From Lachnospiraceae bacterium (GTDB lineage Bacteria > Bacillota > Clostridia > Lachnospirales > Lachnospiraceae), in NCBI GenBank assembly GCA_022796795.1, contig JAAWJI010000005.1, positions 62,001 through 126,000 of the forward strand: 64,000 nt of DNA, in the 5' to 3' direction. Numbering within the stretch: the stretch's first letter is position 1; every line of letters begins with the position of its first letter. A model generated the notes under the pieces. The model saw nothing but the letters and a program-made list of their open reading frames with translations. It was not told where the DNA came from and did no database searches. Below are positions 54,544 to 62,461 of this stretch, piece by piece. The position numbers were made by a program, and so were the translations under genes.

Positions 54544-55136
54544 GGGGAACCTCCTTCCTGCTCCTCTTGGATCTTTGCCAGTGCAGAGTTCTTGTTATCC
54601 CAGGCCAGCATAACCTCCTCCGCCTCACTGCCTCCCAGTCCTGTAAACACCAGAAACTGCACCGTCATCTCCCAGAGGGAGTAAAGCAAGGTGGAGAAGA
54701 GGAAAATCATGTAGGGGAAGTATATCACATTAAAATAGATGCGGATAGAACTGGCATGGGAAATCTTCATAAACTGAATATAGTCCCAGCTGGGCTTAAT
54801 GGAAATGGTAAAGGTTATGAAAATCAACAGATTCCCCAGAAAGGCTGTCAGGGCCTTAAGCTTCAGGGGAAGGATATCATAGAGCAGGGTAAAGCGCACA
54901 TGGGTATTGGTCCGGTATGCGTAACAGGCGCTGAAGCCCACCAAATACAAAAATAAAATAGAAGCCACATCCACAGACCATCGAATAGGCGATCGGAATA
55001 CATACCGGGCGATAATACCTGCCACAAAATCCAGAAACATAAGCACAAACACCAGCATGGGCAAATACCACTCCAGGCAGTCCCGTACCAGACAGAACAC
55101 CCTGTTTTTCCCTATGCGCTCCATGGTTTTCAGCAT
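54540..55136 (-). CDS. dctQ: TRAP transporter small permease (DctQ)
   Basis: A 198-residue protein with four hydrophobic helices in the DctQ pattern: LPMLVFVLMFLDFVAGIIARYVF, SVDVASILFLYLVGFSACYAY, LTAFLGNLLIFITFT and YFPYMIFLFSTLLYSLWEM. Joins DctM to make the membrane part of the importer. The acidic C-terminal tail is longer than usual. Between dctP (hairpin in the gap) and dctM (overlap). Confidence 0.92.
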   Translation of the reverse strand: MLKTMERIGKNRVFCLVRDCLEWYLPMLVFVLMFLDFVAGIIARYVFRSPIRWSVDVASILFLYLVGFSACYAYRTNTHVRFTLLYDILPLKLKALTAFLGNLLIFITFTISIKPSWDYIQFMKISHASSIRIYFNVIYFPYMIFLFSTLLYSLWEMTVQFLVFTGLGGSEAEEVMLAWDNKNSALAKIQEEQEGGSP

Positions 55137-55160
55137 CGTTCTCCTCCTTTCTTACTTTGA

Positions 55161-55189
55161 GGCGGTGGGACCGTTTTAGCCGCACCGCC
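55161..55189 (-). other. Intercistronic hairpin between dctP and dctQ
   Basis: Stem GGCGGTG / CACCGCC enclosing a 15-nt loop, no T run. Lies between the dctP stop (55234) and dctQ start (55136), likely guarding the binding-protein mRNA end. Confidence 0.5.
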
Positions 55190-55233
55190 CTTGTCTTTTG
55201 CTGTACAGCCCGCCAATGGACTGTCAAAGAAAA

Positions 55234-56349
55234 TTAATAGGCAAAGTTTACCACCTGATCATACAGCTCCATATCCCAGCTTCCGGACACGTCCTTTGCA
55301 TCCAGGTAATACTGGCGCACCTCATCCGCATACTTCTTCACTTCCTCCTCTGTCAGATCGTATACGGTAAGTCCCGCGTCCTTCACCACCTGTACCGCTT
55401 CCTCGTTAAGCTTCAGGGCCAGCTCATCTCCCACCTGCTGACTGTACTCCGTGGCCTCCTGCACCCAGGCCTTCTGCTGATCACTGAGACTGTTCCAGGT
55501 TTCCATGTTGATGGCAGGCCAAATGCAGTCCACCACATGATTGGTCATGGTCATGGATTTCTGCACTTCATAAAATTTGTTGGAAACCATGGAGGGCAGA
55601 CCGTTTTCCTGGGCGTCCACAGTGCCGGTCTGCAGTCCCAGATAAATCTCCGCAAAGGCCAGGGGCACGGTGCTTCCCCCTAAAGCGTCTCCCACAAAAA
55701 TCCATCCCTCCGTGTTTGCCATGCGCAGCAGCACGCCCTGCATATCCGCCCGACAGGTAATCTTCCGCTCCTCGTTGAGGGTAATGCAGCGGCTGCCGAT
55801 AAACCAGCCTCCCAGAGGCAGGATTCCCTGCTCGTCCGATACCCTGGAAAACGCCTCCTTCATGATATCGCTGTCTGTCACAGCCCGCATATGCTCATAG
55901 CTGTTGTAGAGATAGGCCATGGAAAACATAGACATCCACGGGGAGGCATCTGTAGCAAGCCAGGCTGCGGAAGTCTGTCCCAAATCGATGTCTCCGCCGA
56001 TAAGGGCCTGCAGCTCATCGTTTTGTCCGAACAACGTGGAGGAATCGTAGCAATCCACCTGCATAAGGCCCCCGGAAATCTCCTCCAGCTTCTCCTCAAA
56101 GGCATACATTCCCTCTGCCTGAGGCGTTCCTGGAGTTCCGGAAATGGCATACACCAGGGTTACTGGCTCCCCTGCAGGCGCATCGGCCACCGGTTCCTGC
56201 CCTTCCTCCTTTTGCTCCTCCTCTTTCTGCCCCTCCTGGGATGCAGCCGCTGGGGTTTCCGGCTCCTTCTCCTTAGAGCCGCATCCTGCAAGACTGCTCA
56301 CTGTCAAGACTGCACAAAGCATCAGCGCCATCATTTTCTTTCTTTTCAT
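55234..56349 (-). CDS. dctP: TRAP transporter solute-binding lipoprotein (DctP)
   Basis: A 371-residue DctP-family receptor. Residues 1-22 are a lipoprotein signal (MKRKKMMALMLCA, lipobox SLAGC), then an acidic spacer of about 35 residues, then the DctP domain (LVYAISGTPGTPQAEGMYAF). The substrate-carboxylate arginine is expected in GVLLRMANTEGW near residue 200, followed by LAFAEIYLGLQTGTVDAQENGLP. These receptors bind carboxylates such as C4-dicarboxylates, sugar acids or sialic acid. The ligand cannot be assigned. A hairpin (56389-56414) precedes the gene. Confidence 0.94.
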   Translation of the reverse strand: MKRKKMMALMLCAVLTVSSLAGCGSKEKEPETPAAASQEGQKEEEQKEEGQEPVADAPAGEPVTLVYAISGTPGTPQAEGMYAFEEKLEEISGGLMQVDCYDSSTLFGQNDELQALIGGDIDLGQTSAAWLATDASPWMSMFSMAYLYNSYEHMRAVTDSDIMKEAFSRVSDEQGILPLGGWFIGSRCITLNEERKITCRADMQGVLLRMANTEGWIFVGDALGGSTVPLAFAEIYLGLQTGTVDAQENGLPSMVSNKFYEVQKSMTMTNHVVDCIWPAINMETWNSLSDQQKAWVQEATEYSQQVGDELALKLNEEAVQVVKDAGLTVYDLTEEEVKKYADEVRQYYLDAKDVSGSWDMELYDQVVNFAY

Positions 56350-56388
56350 ACAAATCCCTCCTGTTTTACCTTCTTTTGTAAGCTACTA

Positions 56389-56414
56389 TTTTCACTCCGG
56401 CATCGGAGTAAAAA
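56389..56414 (-). other. Hairpin between aldolase and dctP genes
   Basis: ACTCCG / CGGAGT (56394-56399 / 56404-56409), 4-nt loop, extended by A-T and wobble pairs to about 11 bp. Intercistronic processing or stability element; no T run. Confidence 0.5.
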
Positions 56415-56438
56415 CCAACCTCTGTCCCGCAACACCCT

Positions 56439-57230
56439 TCAGTCCCTTTCCGTAAAAGCCTCCCGGGCCATCTGTACGTTTCTTCGCACCGTATTTGCCA
56501 GGAAATTGGCGTCCTGTCCCACAGATACCATCTGTACCCCGTAGTCCATCCATTTTCCCAGCGTTTCTCTGGAAGAATCCGCTGGCAGAGCCACACCGAT
56601 CACCTTTCCCGCCGCCTTTGCCAACTGGGTAATCCTCTGTATCATCCCCCAGAATTCCGGCGTGTCATTCTGCAGCAGGCATCCCATGGAGCCCGTCAGA
56701 TCGCTGGGTCCGATCATAATCCCATCAATGCCCGGCACCGCCAGAATCTGCTCCAGATCCTCCACCGCGTCAATATGCTCAATCATCAGAATCTTCCAAA
56801 TCAGGGAATCCACATGCTCGATATACCAGTTGGCGTCCACACAGCCGTACTCCACAGCCCGGATCGGATTCCAGCCCCTCACTCCCTTGGGAGGGTAGGA
56901 ACAAAACTCCACCGCGTCCCTGGCATCCTTTGCGGACCGGATCAAGGGCACAATAATTCCGTCCGGCCCCATATCCAGGATCTGCTTGGCCATAACCATA
57001 TCGTTCCAGGGCAGCCGCACAAAAGCCGCCGCTCCCCCTGCATGAGCGCCTATGATATGGCGCTCCACATCCTTGGGATTTAAGGGCGCGTGTTCCAGAT
57101 CGATCCACACATAATCGCATCCCGCAAACCCAAACAGCTCGCTGATATCCGAATCGTCAAAAAGCACGTTGGCCCCCACAAGCAGTTCCTGTTCCTCCAG
57201 CTTTTTCTTGATTTTTTCCAGTTGAAACAT
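56439..57230 (-). CDS. HpcH/HpaI-family aldolase
   Basis: A 263-residue class II pyruvate-type aldolase of the HpaI/RhmA group. Evidence: VWIDLEHAPLNPKD with the catalytic His near residue 44, VRLPWNDMVMAKQILDMGPDGIIVPLI near 75-100, GVRGWNPIRA and the Asp/Glu metal ligands in IMIGPSDLTGSMG near 178. Cleaves a 2-keto-3-deoxy acid to pyruvate and an aldehyde. Adjacent to a TRAP importer and an IclR regulator, so it probably acts on the imported acid. Gene runs 73 nt after the IclR gene. Confidence 0.9.
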   Translation of the reverse strand: MFQLEKIKKKLEEQELLVGANVLFDDSDISELFGFAGCDYVWIDLEHAPLNPKDVERHIIGAHAGGAAAFVRLPWNDMVMAKQILDMGPDGIIVPLIRSAKDARDAVEFCSYPPKGVRGWNPIRAVEYGCVDANWYIEHVDSLIWKILMIEHIDAVEDLEQILAVPGIDGIMIGPSDLTGSMGCLLQNDTPEFWGMIQRITQLAKAAGKVIGVALPADSSRETLGKWMDYGVQMVSVGQDANFLANTVRRNVQMAREAFTERD

Positions 57231-57303
57231 AAATTTCCCTCCCTATCTCTACAGACGTAGTTGCATCATCCATACTGATACATTCGCTATGATCCAGTTG
57301 TTT

Positions 57304-58065
57304 TTATAAGCGCATGCGGATCTGAAAGGCCGCCTCCTTCAATTTCTCTGAGAAAATAAACACATTCTCCTTTGTCAGCGCAGAAACAGTCACGCAGATG
57401 CTCATAGCCGCAATGAGATTTCTGCGGGGATCAAACACCGGAACTCCCACGGCTCCAATGCCGTACTCGTGCTCTCCCCGGTCAACGGCGTATCCTTTAT
57501 CACGGATTCCCTGGATCTCCCGTTCCAGCCCTTCATAACTGTCAATCGTAATATCCGTAAACTTAATCAGCTCCCTTCCCTTCATTTTTTCCATCAGCTC
57601 TGTCCCCGCAAAAGCCAGCATGGCCTTCCCCATGGAAGAACAGTACATGGGGCACAACTCTCCTCCCACAGGCCGGTAGGGAAAGCTCTTCCTCTGGGCT
57701 TTGGGATGACTGGAATACAGATACAGCACATCTGTATCGTGGGGAATGGAAAAGTAAACCACGCTCTCCACCGTGTCCGCCAGCTGATCCATAATGTCGT
57801 ACACCACCCGGTAATAGCCAATGTGCTGATTGACAGAGGATGAAAATTCCAACATTTTCACACTCAAAGAATATTTCAACGTGGTAGGATCCTGCTCCAT
57901 GTAACCCATGCGCACAAAGGTCTGAAGAATGTCGTGGGAATTGCTCTTGTTCATTCCCAGAAGCTTTGCCACCTCCGAATTCCCCAATTCCCTTCCCCCG
58001 TTTGCAAAGCACTCCAGAACCTTTAAGGATTTTACCAGTGTCTTCACCAGATTTGTTTCTGCCAT
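57304..58065 (-). CDS. IclR-family transcriptional regulator
   Basis: A 253-residue regulator. Residues 8-70 are the winged helix-turn-helix (KVLECFANGGRELGNSEVAKLL, NKSNSHDILQTFVRMGYM); the C-terminal effector domain includes CSSMGKAMLAF and the HEYGIGAVGVPVFD ligand pocket. IclR proteins sense small aromatic or sugar acids and control the adjacent operon. An upstream 35-bp dyad (58113-58147) is a probable autoregulatory site, placed just downstream of the -10. Confidence 0.95.
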   Translation of the reverse strand: MAETNLVKTLVKSLKVLECFANGGRELGNSEVAKLLGMNKSNSHDILQTFVRMGYMEQDPTTLKYSLSVKMLEFSSSVNQHIGYYRVVYDIMDQLADTVESVVYFSIPHDTDVLYLYSSHPKAQRKSFPYRPVGGELCPMYCSSMGKAMLAFAGTELMEKMKGRELIKFTDITIDSYEGLEREIQGIRDKGYAVDRGEHEYGIGAVGVPVFDPRRNLIAAMSICVTVSALTKENVFIFSEKLKEAAFQIRMRL

Positions 58066-58112
58066 TCCTCTCTCCTATTCCTATTCACATTTTGCATGCT
58101 GTTTTTCTGGTG

Positions 58113-58147
58113 TTCTGAAATAGAGAACCCGGTTCTAATTTTCAGAA
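58113..58147. promoter_or_regulatory. Nested inverted repeat, probable IclR operator
   Basis: The 13-bp palindrome AGAACC-C-GGTTCT (58124-58136) is centred inside a second pair TTCTGAAA (58113-58120) / TTTCAGAA (58140-58147); both share one centre, at 58130. IclR proteins bind such dyads. Confidence 0.7.
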
Positions 58148-58177
58148 TATTATTCTCATTTCCTTTAATACATTGAT

Positions 58178-58206
58178 ATATTATCATTTTATCTAAATAT
58201 TTTCAA
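58178..58206 (-). promoter_or_regulatory. Putative IclR-operon promoter
   Basis: On the minus strand TTGAAA (58201-58206), 17-nt spacer, TAATAT (58178-58183). The nested dyad lies about 30-65 nt downstream, suiting repression by road-block. Confidence 0.6.
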
Positions 58207-58440
58207 TAATTTAGAAATTATTTAACATTTTTCAGGAATTCCGCCAAATATATTTTACAAAATATGACGATATGGACCTAAAAAACAGCATATTAGACAA
58301 ACCACTCTTATATTGTTCTGCATAGGAGAACCGATTATTCGTTCCTATTTGCTCTTTAACACCTGTCATCTTCCAGCGTCTCCGTAGAACATTTCGTTTG
58401 ATTTGCCAGGCGTCTATATTCTGTTTGAATTGTTAGAGTC

Positions 58441-58473
58441 AAAAAAAGGACCTGCATAATCTGCAGATCCTTT
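58441..58473 (-). terminator. Terminator of the DUF1307-like gene
   Basis: On the minus strand AAAGGATCTGCA, 5-nt loop, TGCAGGTCCTTT, then four more T: a 12-bp stem with one mismatch. Located about 75 nt after the stop codon at 58546. Confidence 0.8.
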
Positions 58474-58545
58474 CTCGCTTTACTATTTATCTCATCCATG
58501 GAAAGCTCCCATGAAATGTACCTCTCAGCTCTTATACGCTATTTT

Positions 58546-59010
58546 TTACTCCGTTACTTCCTCGTAACCAGATGCAACCAGTGCTTCGCCAGTCTTTTTC
58601 AGGGAAATTCCCTTGCTGGCTCCCGGTCCCTCTATGGAAAGCAGGCCAAGCTCTACCAGCTCGCTTACTGCATCTCCCGTGGTATCCACGGTAACAGAAA
58701 TGGTATAAACCTTATCTGCAGATGTTCCGGTGCACTCAACACCTTCTACAGACTTGTACTGCTCTACCATCTCATCGTATAAAGCAGCTACCTCCTCATA
58801 CTGGGAGTCGTCGAATGCTGTCAAATCAACTTCGATCGTCTCAGACATCTTCTGCACCTTGTCGCCCTTTGCATCCAGAGTCATGGTGTCTGTGATTACC
58901 ATTCCGCTCACATCCTGTGTGGAACGATATGTAGCACTCTGCTCCTTTCCGCAGGCAACCAGTGCCAAAGCCATACACGAGATCAAAATTCCGCTTACCA
59001 GTTTCTTCAT
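58546..59010 (-). CDS. DUF1307-like lipoprotein
   Basis: A 154-residue exported lipoprotein: signal peptide residues 1-20 with lipobox ALVAC, then a domain beginning ATYRSTQDVSGMVITDTMTLDAKGDKVQKMSE, which resembles the YehR/DUF1307 family, mostly beta strands with one helix (YEEVAALYDEMVEQYKSVEG). No enzymatic motif. Function unknown. Own promoter (59077-59105) and terminator, so monocistronic. Confidence 0.8.
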   Translation of the reverse strand: MKKLVSGILISCMALALVACGKEQSATYRSTQDVSGMVITDTMTLDAKGDKVQKMSETIEVDLTAFDDSQYEEVAALYDEMVEQYKSVEGVECTGTSADKVYTISVTVDTTGDAVSELVELGLLSIEGPGASKGISLKKTGEALVASGYEEVTE

Positions 59011-59076
59011 TTTCTACTTCTCCTTTTATCCTTTCCTAATCTTGGGGCTCCCTTCTGTAAGGCGCCTCCACATAAA

Positions 59077-59105
59077 AGGATAGCTCTTTCCAGCACTAAT
59101 GTCAA
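59077..59105 (-). promoter_or_regulatory. Sigma-A promoter of the DUF1307-like gene
   Basis: On the minus strand TTGACA (59100-59105), 17-nt spacer, TATCCT (59077-59082). Confidence 0.7.
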
Positions 59106-59238
59106 TTACTTTTTCCACAATAATTTCTTGATTTTTTCTTAATTTTTCCACATATTTTCCATTTTATTTTTCCAGAATCAGGAAAAGACAAAAATACTTC
59201 TTTTTCGCCTTTTTACAGATTTTTGCCGCCTGAAACCA

Positions 59239-60636
59239 TCACAGCCAGGCCTTCTCCAAACACTTGACCGCCTCTCCTATCTCTTGCTCCTTCAACACCG
59301 CATATCCCATGAGCACCTGTCCCCGGGGAGTTTTTTGCCTGTCGCAGTAATAGGCGGACAGGGGGTACACCCGCACTCCCTGCTTCCCGGCCCTTTTTAT
59401 GGCGTCCTCCTCTGTCATGCCATTGGTAAATTCCACCAGAATATGCACCCCGGCATACTCCCCATGAATCCGGCATATGGACGATAAGCTTTTCATTCTG
59501 GCCAGCAAAATGTCATGCTTGCGGCTGTATATGGCCCTCATGCGGTTCAGATGCCGCTCATAGCATCCTTCCTTGATAAAATGATCCAGAATGGTCTGAT
59601 CGATCCGGGACACGGTGGAGGAAAACCGAGAAAGCCGTTCCTCCCACAGGCTTGTCAAAGGGACCGGAAGCACCAGATAACTGATGCGGATAGCCGGCGC
59701 AATGGAACGGCTAAAGGTTCCCAGATATATGACCCGCCCTTCCTTATCGCTTCCCTGAAGGGCTGGAATGGGCTTTCCCTTATAGCGGAACTCACTGTCA
59801 TAATCGTCTTCAATAATATAGCGCCCCTCTTTTTCCGAGGCCCAGGAAAGCAGCTCCTGCCGGCGTTTAACAGGCATAACCACCCCCAGAGGAAACTGAT
59901 GGGAGGGCATCACATAGGCCATATCTCCGCCGCTTTTGCCAAGCCCCTCCACACTCATTCCATGGGCATCCAGCTCCACGGTGGAAACCTGATAGCCCCG
60001 CTGCTGGAAGATCCTCCTTGCATGCTGATAGGTAGGATTTTCCATGACAACGTGGCGGCCGTTTCCCAAAAGCACAGACAGCAAGAGAAGCAGGTAGTCA
60101 TTCCCCGCTCCCACAACTACCTGCTCCGGAGCGCAGTTTACCCCCCGGGCCTGATGGAGATAATCACAAATCGTCTCCCGCAGCTGCCACTCACCTTTGG
60201 GATCTCCCAGCTGAAACAGATCCTTCTTGTCGTCGATCAGGGTATTGCGGGTAATCTTTCTCCAGACTCCGTAGGGAAAGCTGTCCAGATCAATTCCGCT
60301 GGGAGAAAAATCATAGCGGCAGGGATCCTGATCTGCAATCTCCCGCTCTGTCCCCTTTGCCTGGCGAACCGGAAGACGGTAAAGAGAGCCGATCTGGCAC
60401 ACATAATATCCCCTGCGGGCCATGGATTCCACATACCCCTCGGAAACCAGCTGCTCATAGGCCAGATCCACGGTGCTGCGGCTTACGTCCAGATACTGGG
60501 ATAAAGCCCGGGAGGCTGGCAGGCGTGTTCCCGCCCCCAGCCTCCCCTGCTGAATATCCTGCTTAATATATTCATAGAGCTGCTCATACATGGGCTTTTT
60601 GCTCTTTTGATCCAGATGGATGGTCAGTTCATTCAT
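59239..60636 (-). CDS. MocR/PdxR-like regulator with GntR and aminotransferase-like domains
   Basis: A 465-residue MocR-type regulator. Residues 10-75 are a GntR winged helix (MYEQLYEYIKQDIQQGRLGAG, DVSRSTVDLAYEQL). Residues about 110-460 are an aminotransferase fold: VVVGAGNDYLLLLLS, DDYDSEFRYKGKPIP, and the cofactor-lysine site reads YLGTFSRSIAP where family enzymes have SK. The Lys that forms the PLP aldimine is thus Arg, read directly from CGT. Its effector may differ from PLP, or PLP may bind without a Schiff base. No pdxST or gab genes are adjacent. It is followed by the small gap to the DUF1307-like gene. Confidence 0.88.
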   Translation of the reverse strand: MNELTIHLDQKSKKPMYEQLYEYIKQDIQQGRLGAGTRLPASRALSQYLDVSRSTVDLAYEQLVSEGYVESMARRGYYVCQIGSLYRLPVRQAKGTEREIADQDPCRYDFSPSGIDLDSFPYGVWRKITRNTLIDDKKDLFQLGDPKGEWQLRETICDYLHQARGVNCAPEQVVVGAGNDYLLLLLSVLLGNGRHVVMENPTYQHARRIFQQRGYQVSTVELDAHGMSVEGLGKSGGDMAYVMPSHQFPLGVVMPVKRRQELLSWASEKEGRYIIEDDYDSEFRYKGKPIPALQGSDKEGRVIYLGTFSRSIAPAIRISYLVLPVPLTSLWEERLSRFSSTVSRIDQTILDHFIKEGCYERHLNRMRAIYSRKHDILLARMKSLSSICRIHGEYAGVHILVEFTNGMTEEDAIKRAGKQGVRVYPLSAYYCDRQKTPRGQVLMGYAVLKEQEIGEAVKCLEKAWL

Positions 60637-60676
60637 TCCCCGCTTCCCTTTTCCTTCTCTCGCCCTGTCAGGCGCT

Positions 60677-62347
60677 CTAGCCCTGCTTGGGCAGCTTAAA
60701 GGAGCTCTTCAGAGAGACAATCCGGTTAAACACCAGCTTTTCTTCTGTACTGTCCCTGGAATCCACACAGAAAAACCCGTTCCGCACAAACTGAAAGCTG
60801 TCCAGGGGCTTGGCGCCTGCAAAGCCTGGCTCCAGATAGGCCTGCTCCACCACAGTCAGGGAATTGGGATTCAGATTCAGGCTGCCGTCCTCATTGTACA
60901 CGCCCTTTTCCTCGTCGATAATATTCTCATACAGGCGCACCTGAGCCGTCATGGCATAGGGAGCAGGCACCCAGTGAATGGTTCCCTTCACCTTCCGGCC
61001 TGTAAAGCCGCTGCCTGCCTTTGTCTCAGGATCATAGGTACAGTGAATCTCCGTCACCCTGCCCTTCTCATCTTTTACAAAGCTCTCGCACTTCACAAAA
61101 TAGGCGTGCATGAGCCGTACCTCATTCCCAGGAAACAGACGAAAATATTTCTTGGGCGGCTCTTCCATAAAATCTTCCCGCTCAATATAGAGCTCCCTGC
61201 AGAAGGGAATCCGGCGGCTTCCCAATTCTTCATTCTCCAGGTTGTTGGCTGCGTCCAGATATTCCACCTGCCCCTCCGGATAATTGTCAATGACAAGCTT
61301 GACTGGATCCAGCACCGCCATATAGCGGGGACGCTTAAGCTTCAGATCCTCCCGGATGCAATATTCCAGCATGGCGTAATCCGCTGAGGACTGGCTCTTG
61401 GACACGCCGCACAGCTCCACAAACATCCGCAGAGACTCCGGGGTAAATCCCCTTCTTCGAAGGGCGGCTATGGACACCAGCCGGGGATCATCCCAGCCGT
61501 CTACAATGCCTTCTTCCACCAGGCGCTTAATATAACGCTTGCCCGTAACCACATTGGTCAGGTACATTTTGGCAAACTCGATCTGCCGGGGCGGCTGCTC
61601 ATACTCCAGCTCCCGCACCACCCAGTCATATAGAGGACGGTGATCCTCAAACTCTAGGGTACAGATAGAGTGGGTAATATGCTCTATGGCATCCTCGATG
61701 GGGTGGGCAAAATCATACATAGGGTAAATGCACCAGGCGTCTCCCGTATTGTGATGGCTCATATGGGCCACCCGGTAAATCACCGGATCCCGCATATTCA
61801 TGTTGGGGGACGCCATGTCAATCTTAGCCCGCAGCACTTTTTCCCCGTCGGCATACACGCCGTTTTTCATCTCCTCAAAGAGCCTCAGGTTCTCCTCCAC
61901 GCTGCGGTTCCGATAGGGACTGTCCTTTCCCGGATCTGTCAGAGTTCCCCGGTATTCCCGGATCTCCTCTGCGGACAGATCGCACACAAAGGCCTTTCCC
62001 TTGCGGATCAGCTTCACGGCCGCCTCATACATGTCCTGGAAATAGCTGGACGCAAAGTACAGCCGATCCTCATATTCAGCTCCCAGCCATTCTACATCCG
62101 CCCGGATACTGTCCACAAACTCCGTCTTCTCCTTGGTGGGATTTGTATCGTCAAAGCGCAGATTGAACTTGCCGCCGTATTTCTGAGCCAGACCATAGTT
62201 CAATAAAATGGATTTGGCATGTCCGATATGCAGATAGCCGTTGGGCTCCGGGGGAAACCGGGTATGAACGGTATCGTAGACACCCTCCGCCAGATCCTTG
62301 TCAATCATCTGCTCGATAAAATTTTTCGATACTACTTGGTTCTCCAT
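60677..62347 (-). CDS. glnS: Glutaminyl-tRNA synthetase
   Basis: A 556-residue class I synthetase of the GlnRS type. The HIGH motif is [14 protein letters not shown] near residue 33; [10 protein letters not shown] follows; the KMSK-like loop is degenerate ([13 protein letters not shown]). The C-terminal anticodon-binding beta barrels ([25 protein letters not shown]) are those of GlnRS. Direct GlnRS is not universal in Firmicutes; it is often acquired from proteobacteria. Starts ATG 62347 after an AGGAGGG site. Confidence 0.95.
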   Translation of the reverse strand: MENQVVSKNFIEQMIDKDLAEGVYDTVHTRFPPEPNGYLHIGHAKSILLNYGLAQKYGGKFNLRFDDTNPTKEKTEFVDSIRADVEWLGAEYEDRLYFASSYFQDMYEAAVKLIRKGKAFVCDLSAEEIREYRGTLTDPGKDSPYRNRSVEENLRLFEEMKNGVYADGEKVLRAKIDMASPNMNMRDPVIYRVAHMSHHNTGDAWCIYPMYDFAHPIEDAIEHITHSICTLEFEDHRPLYDWVVRELEYEQPPRQIEFAKMYLTNVVTGKRYIKRLVEEGIVDGWDDPRLVSIAALRRRGFTPESLRMFVELCGVSKSQSSADYAMLEYCIREDLKLKRPRYMAVLDPVKLVIDNYPEGQVEYLDAANNLENEELGSRRIPFCRELYIEREDFMEEPPKKYFRLFPGNEVRLMHAYFVKCESFVKDEKGRVTEIHCTYDPETKAGSGFTGRKVKGTIHWVPAPYAMTAQVRLYENIIDEEKGVYNEDGSLNLNPNSLTVVEQAYLEPGFAGAKPLDSFQFVRNGFFCVDSRDSTEEKLVFNRIVSLKSSFKLPKQG

Positions 62348-62461
62348 AACACCCTCCTGTGTAACCTCATCAAGCCGGCCTCCAGACGGAAAACCGGCTG
62401 TATTCTCTCATTTCTGAGGGTTATCATACCATACTTCCCTGAGGATGGGAAGGGGAATTTT

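Larger units (their letters stand above)
58066..58545. other. 480-bp regulatory stretch upstream of IclR
   Basis: Contains the IclR-side dyad and promoter and, on the far side, the DUF1307-like gene's terminator (all listed separately). The centre, about 58210-58440, is AT-rich with no open reading frame or obvious structure that I could see. Confidence 0.6.

Noticed and set aside
48552..57230. Sialic-acid catabolic operon (TRAP importer plus sialidase-like protein)
   Set aside because: No N-acetylneuraminate lyase, ManNAc epimerase or kinase genes are present, and the propeller protein has no signal peptide, so the substrate stays open.
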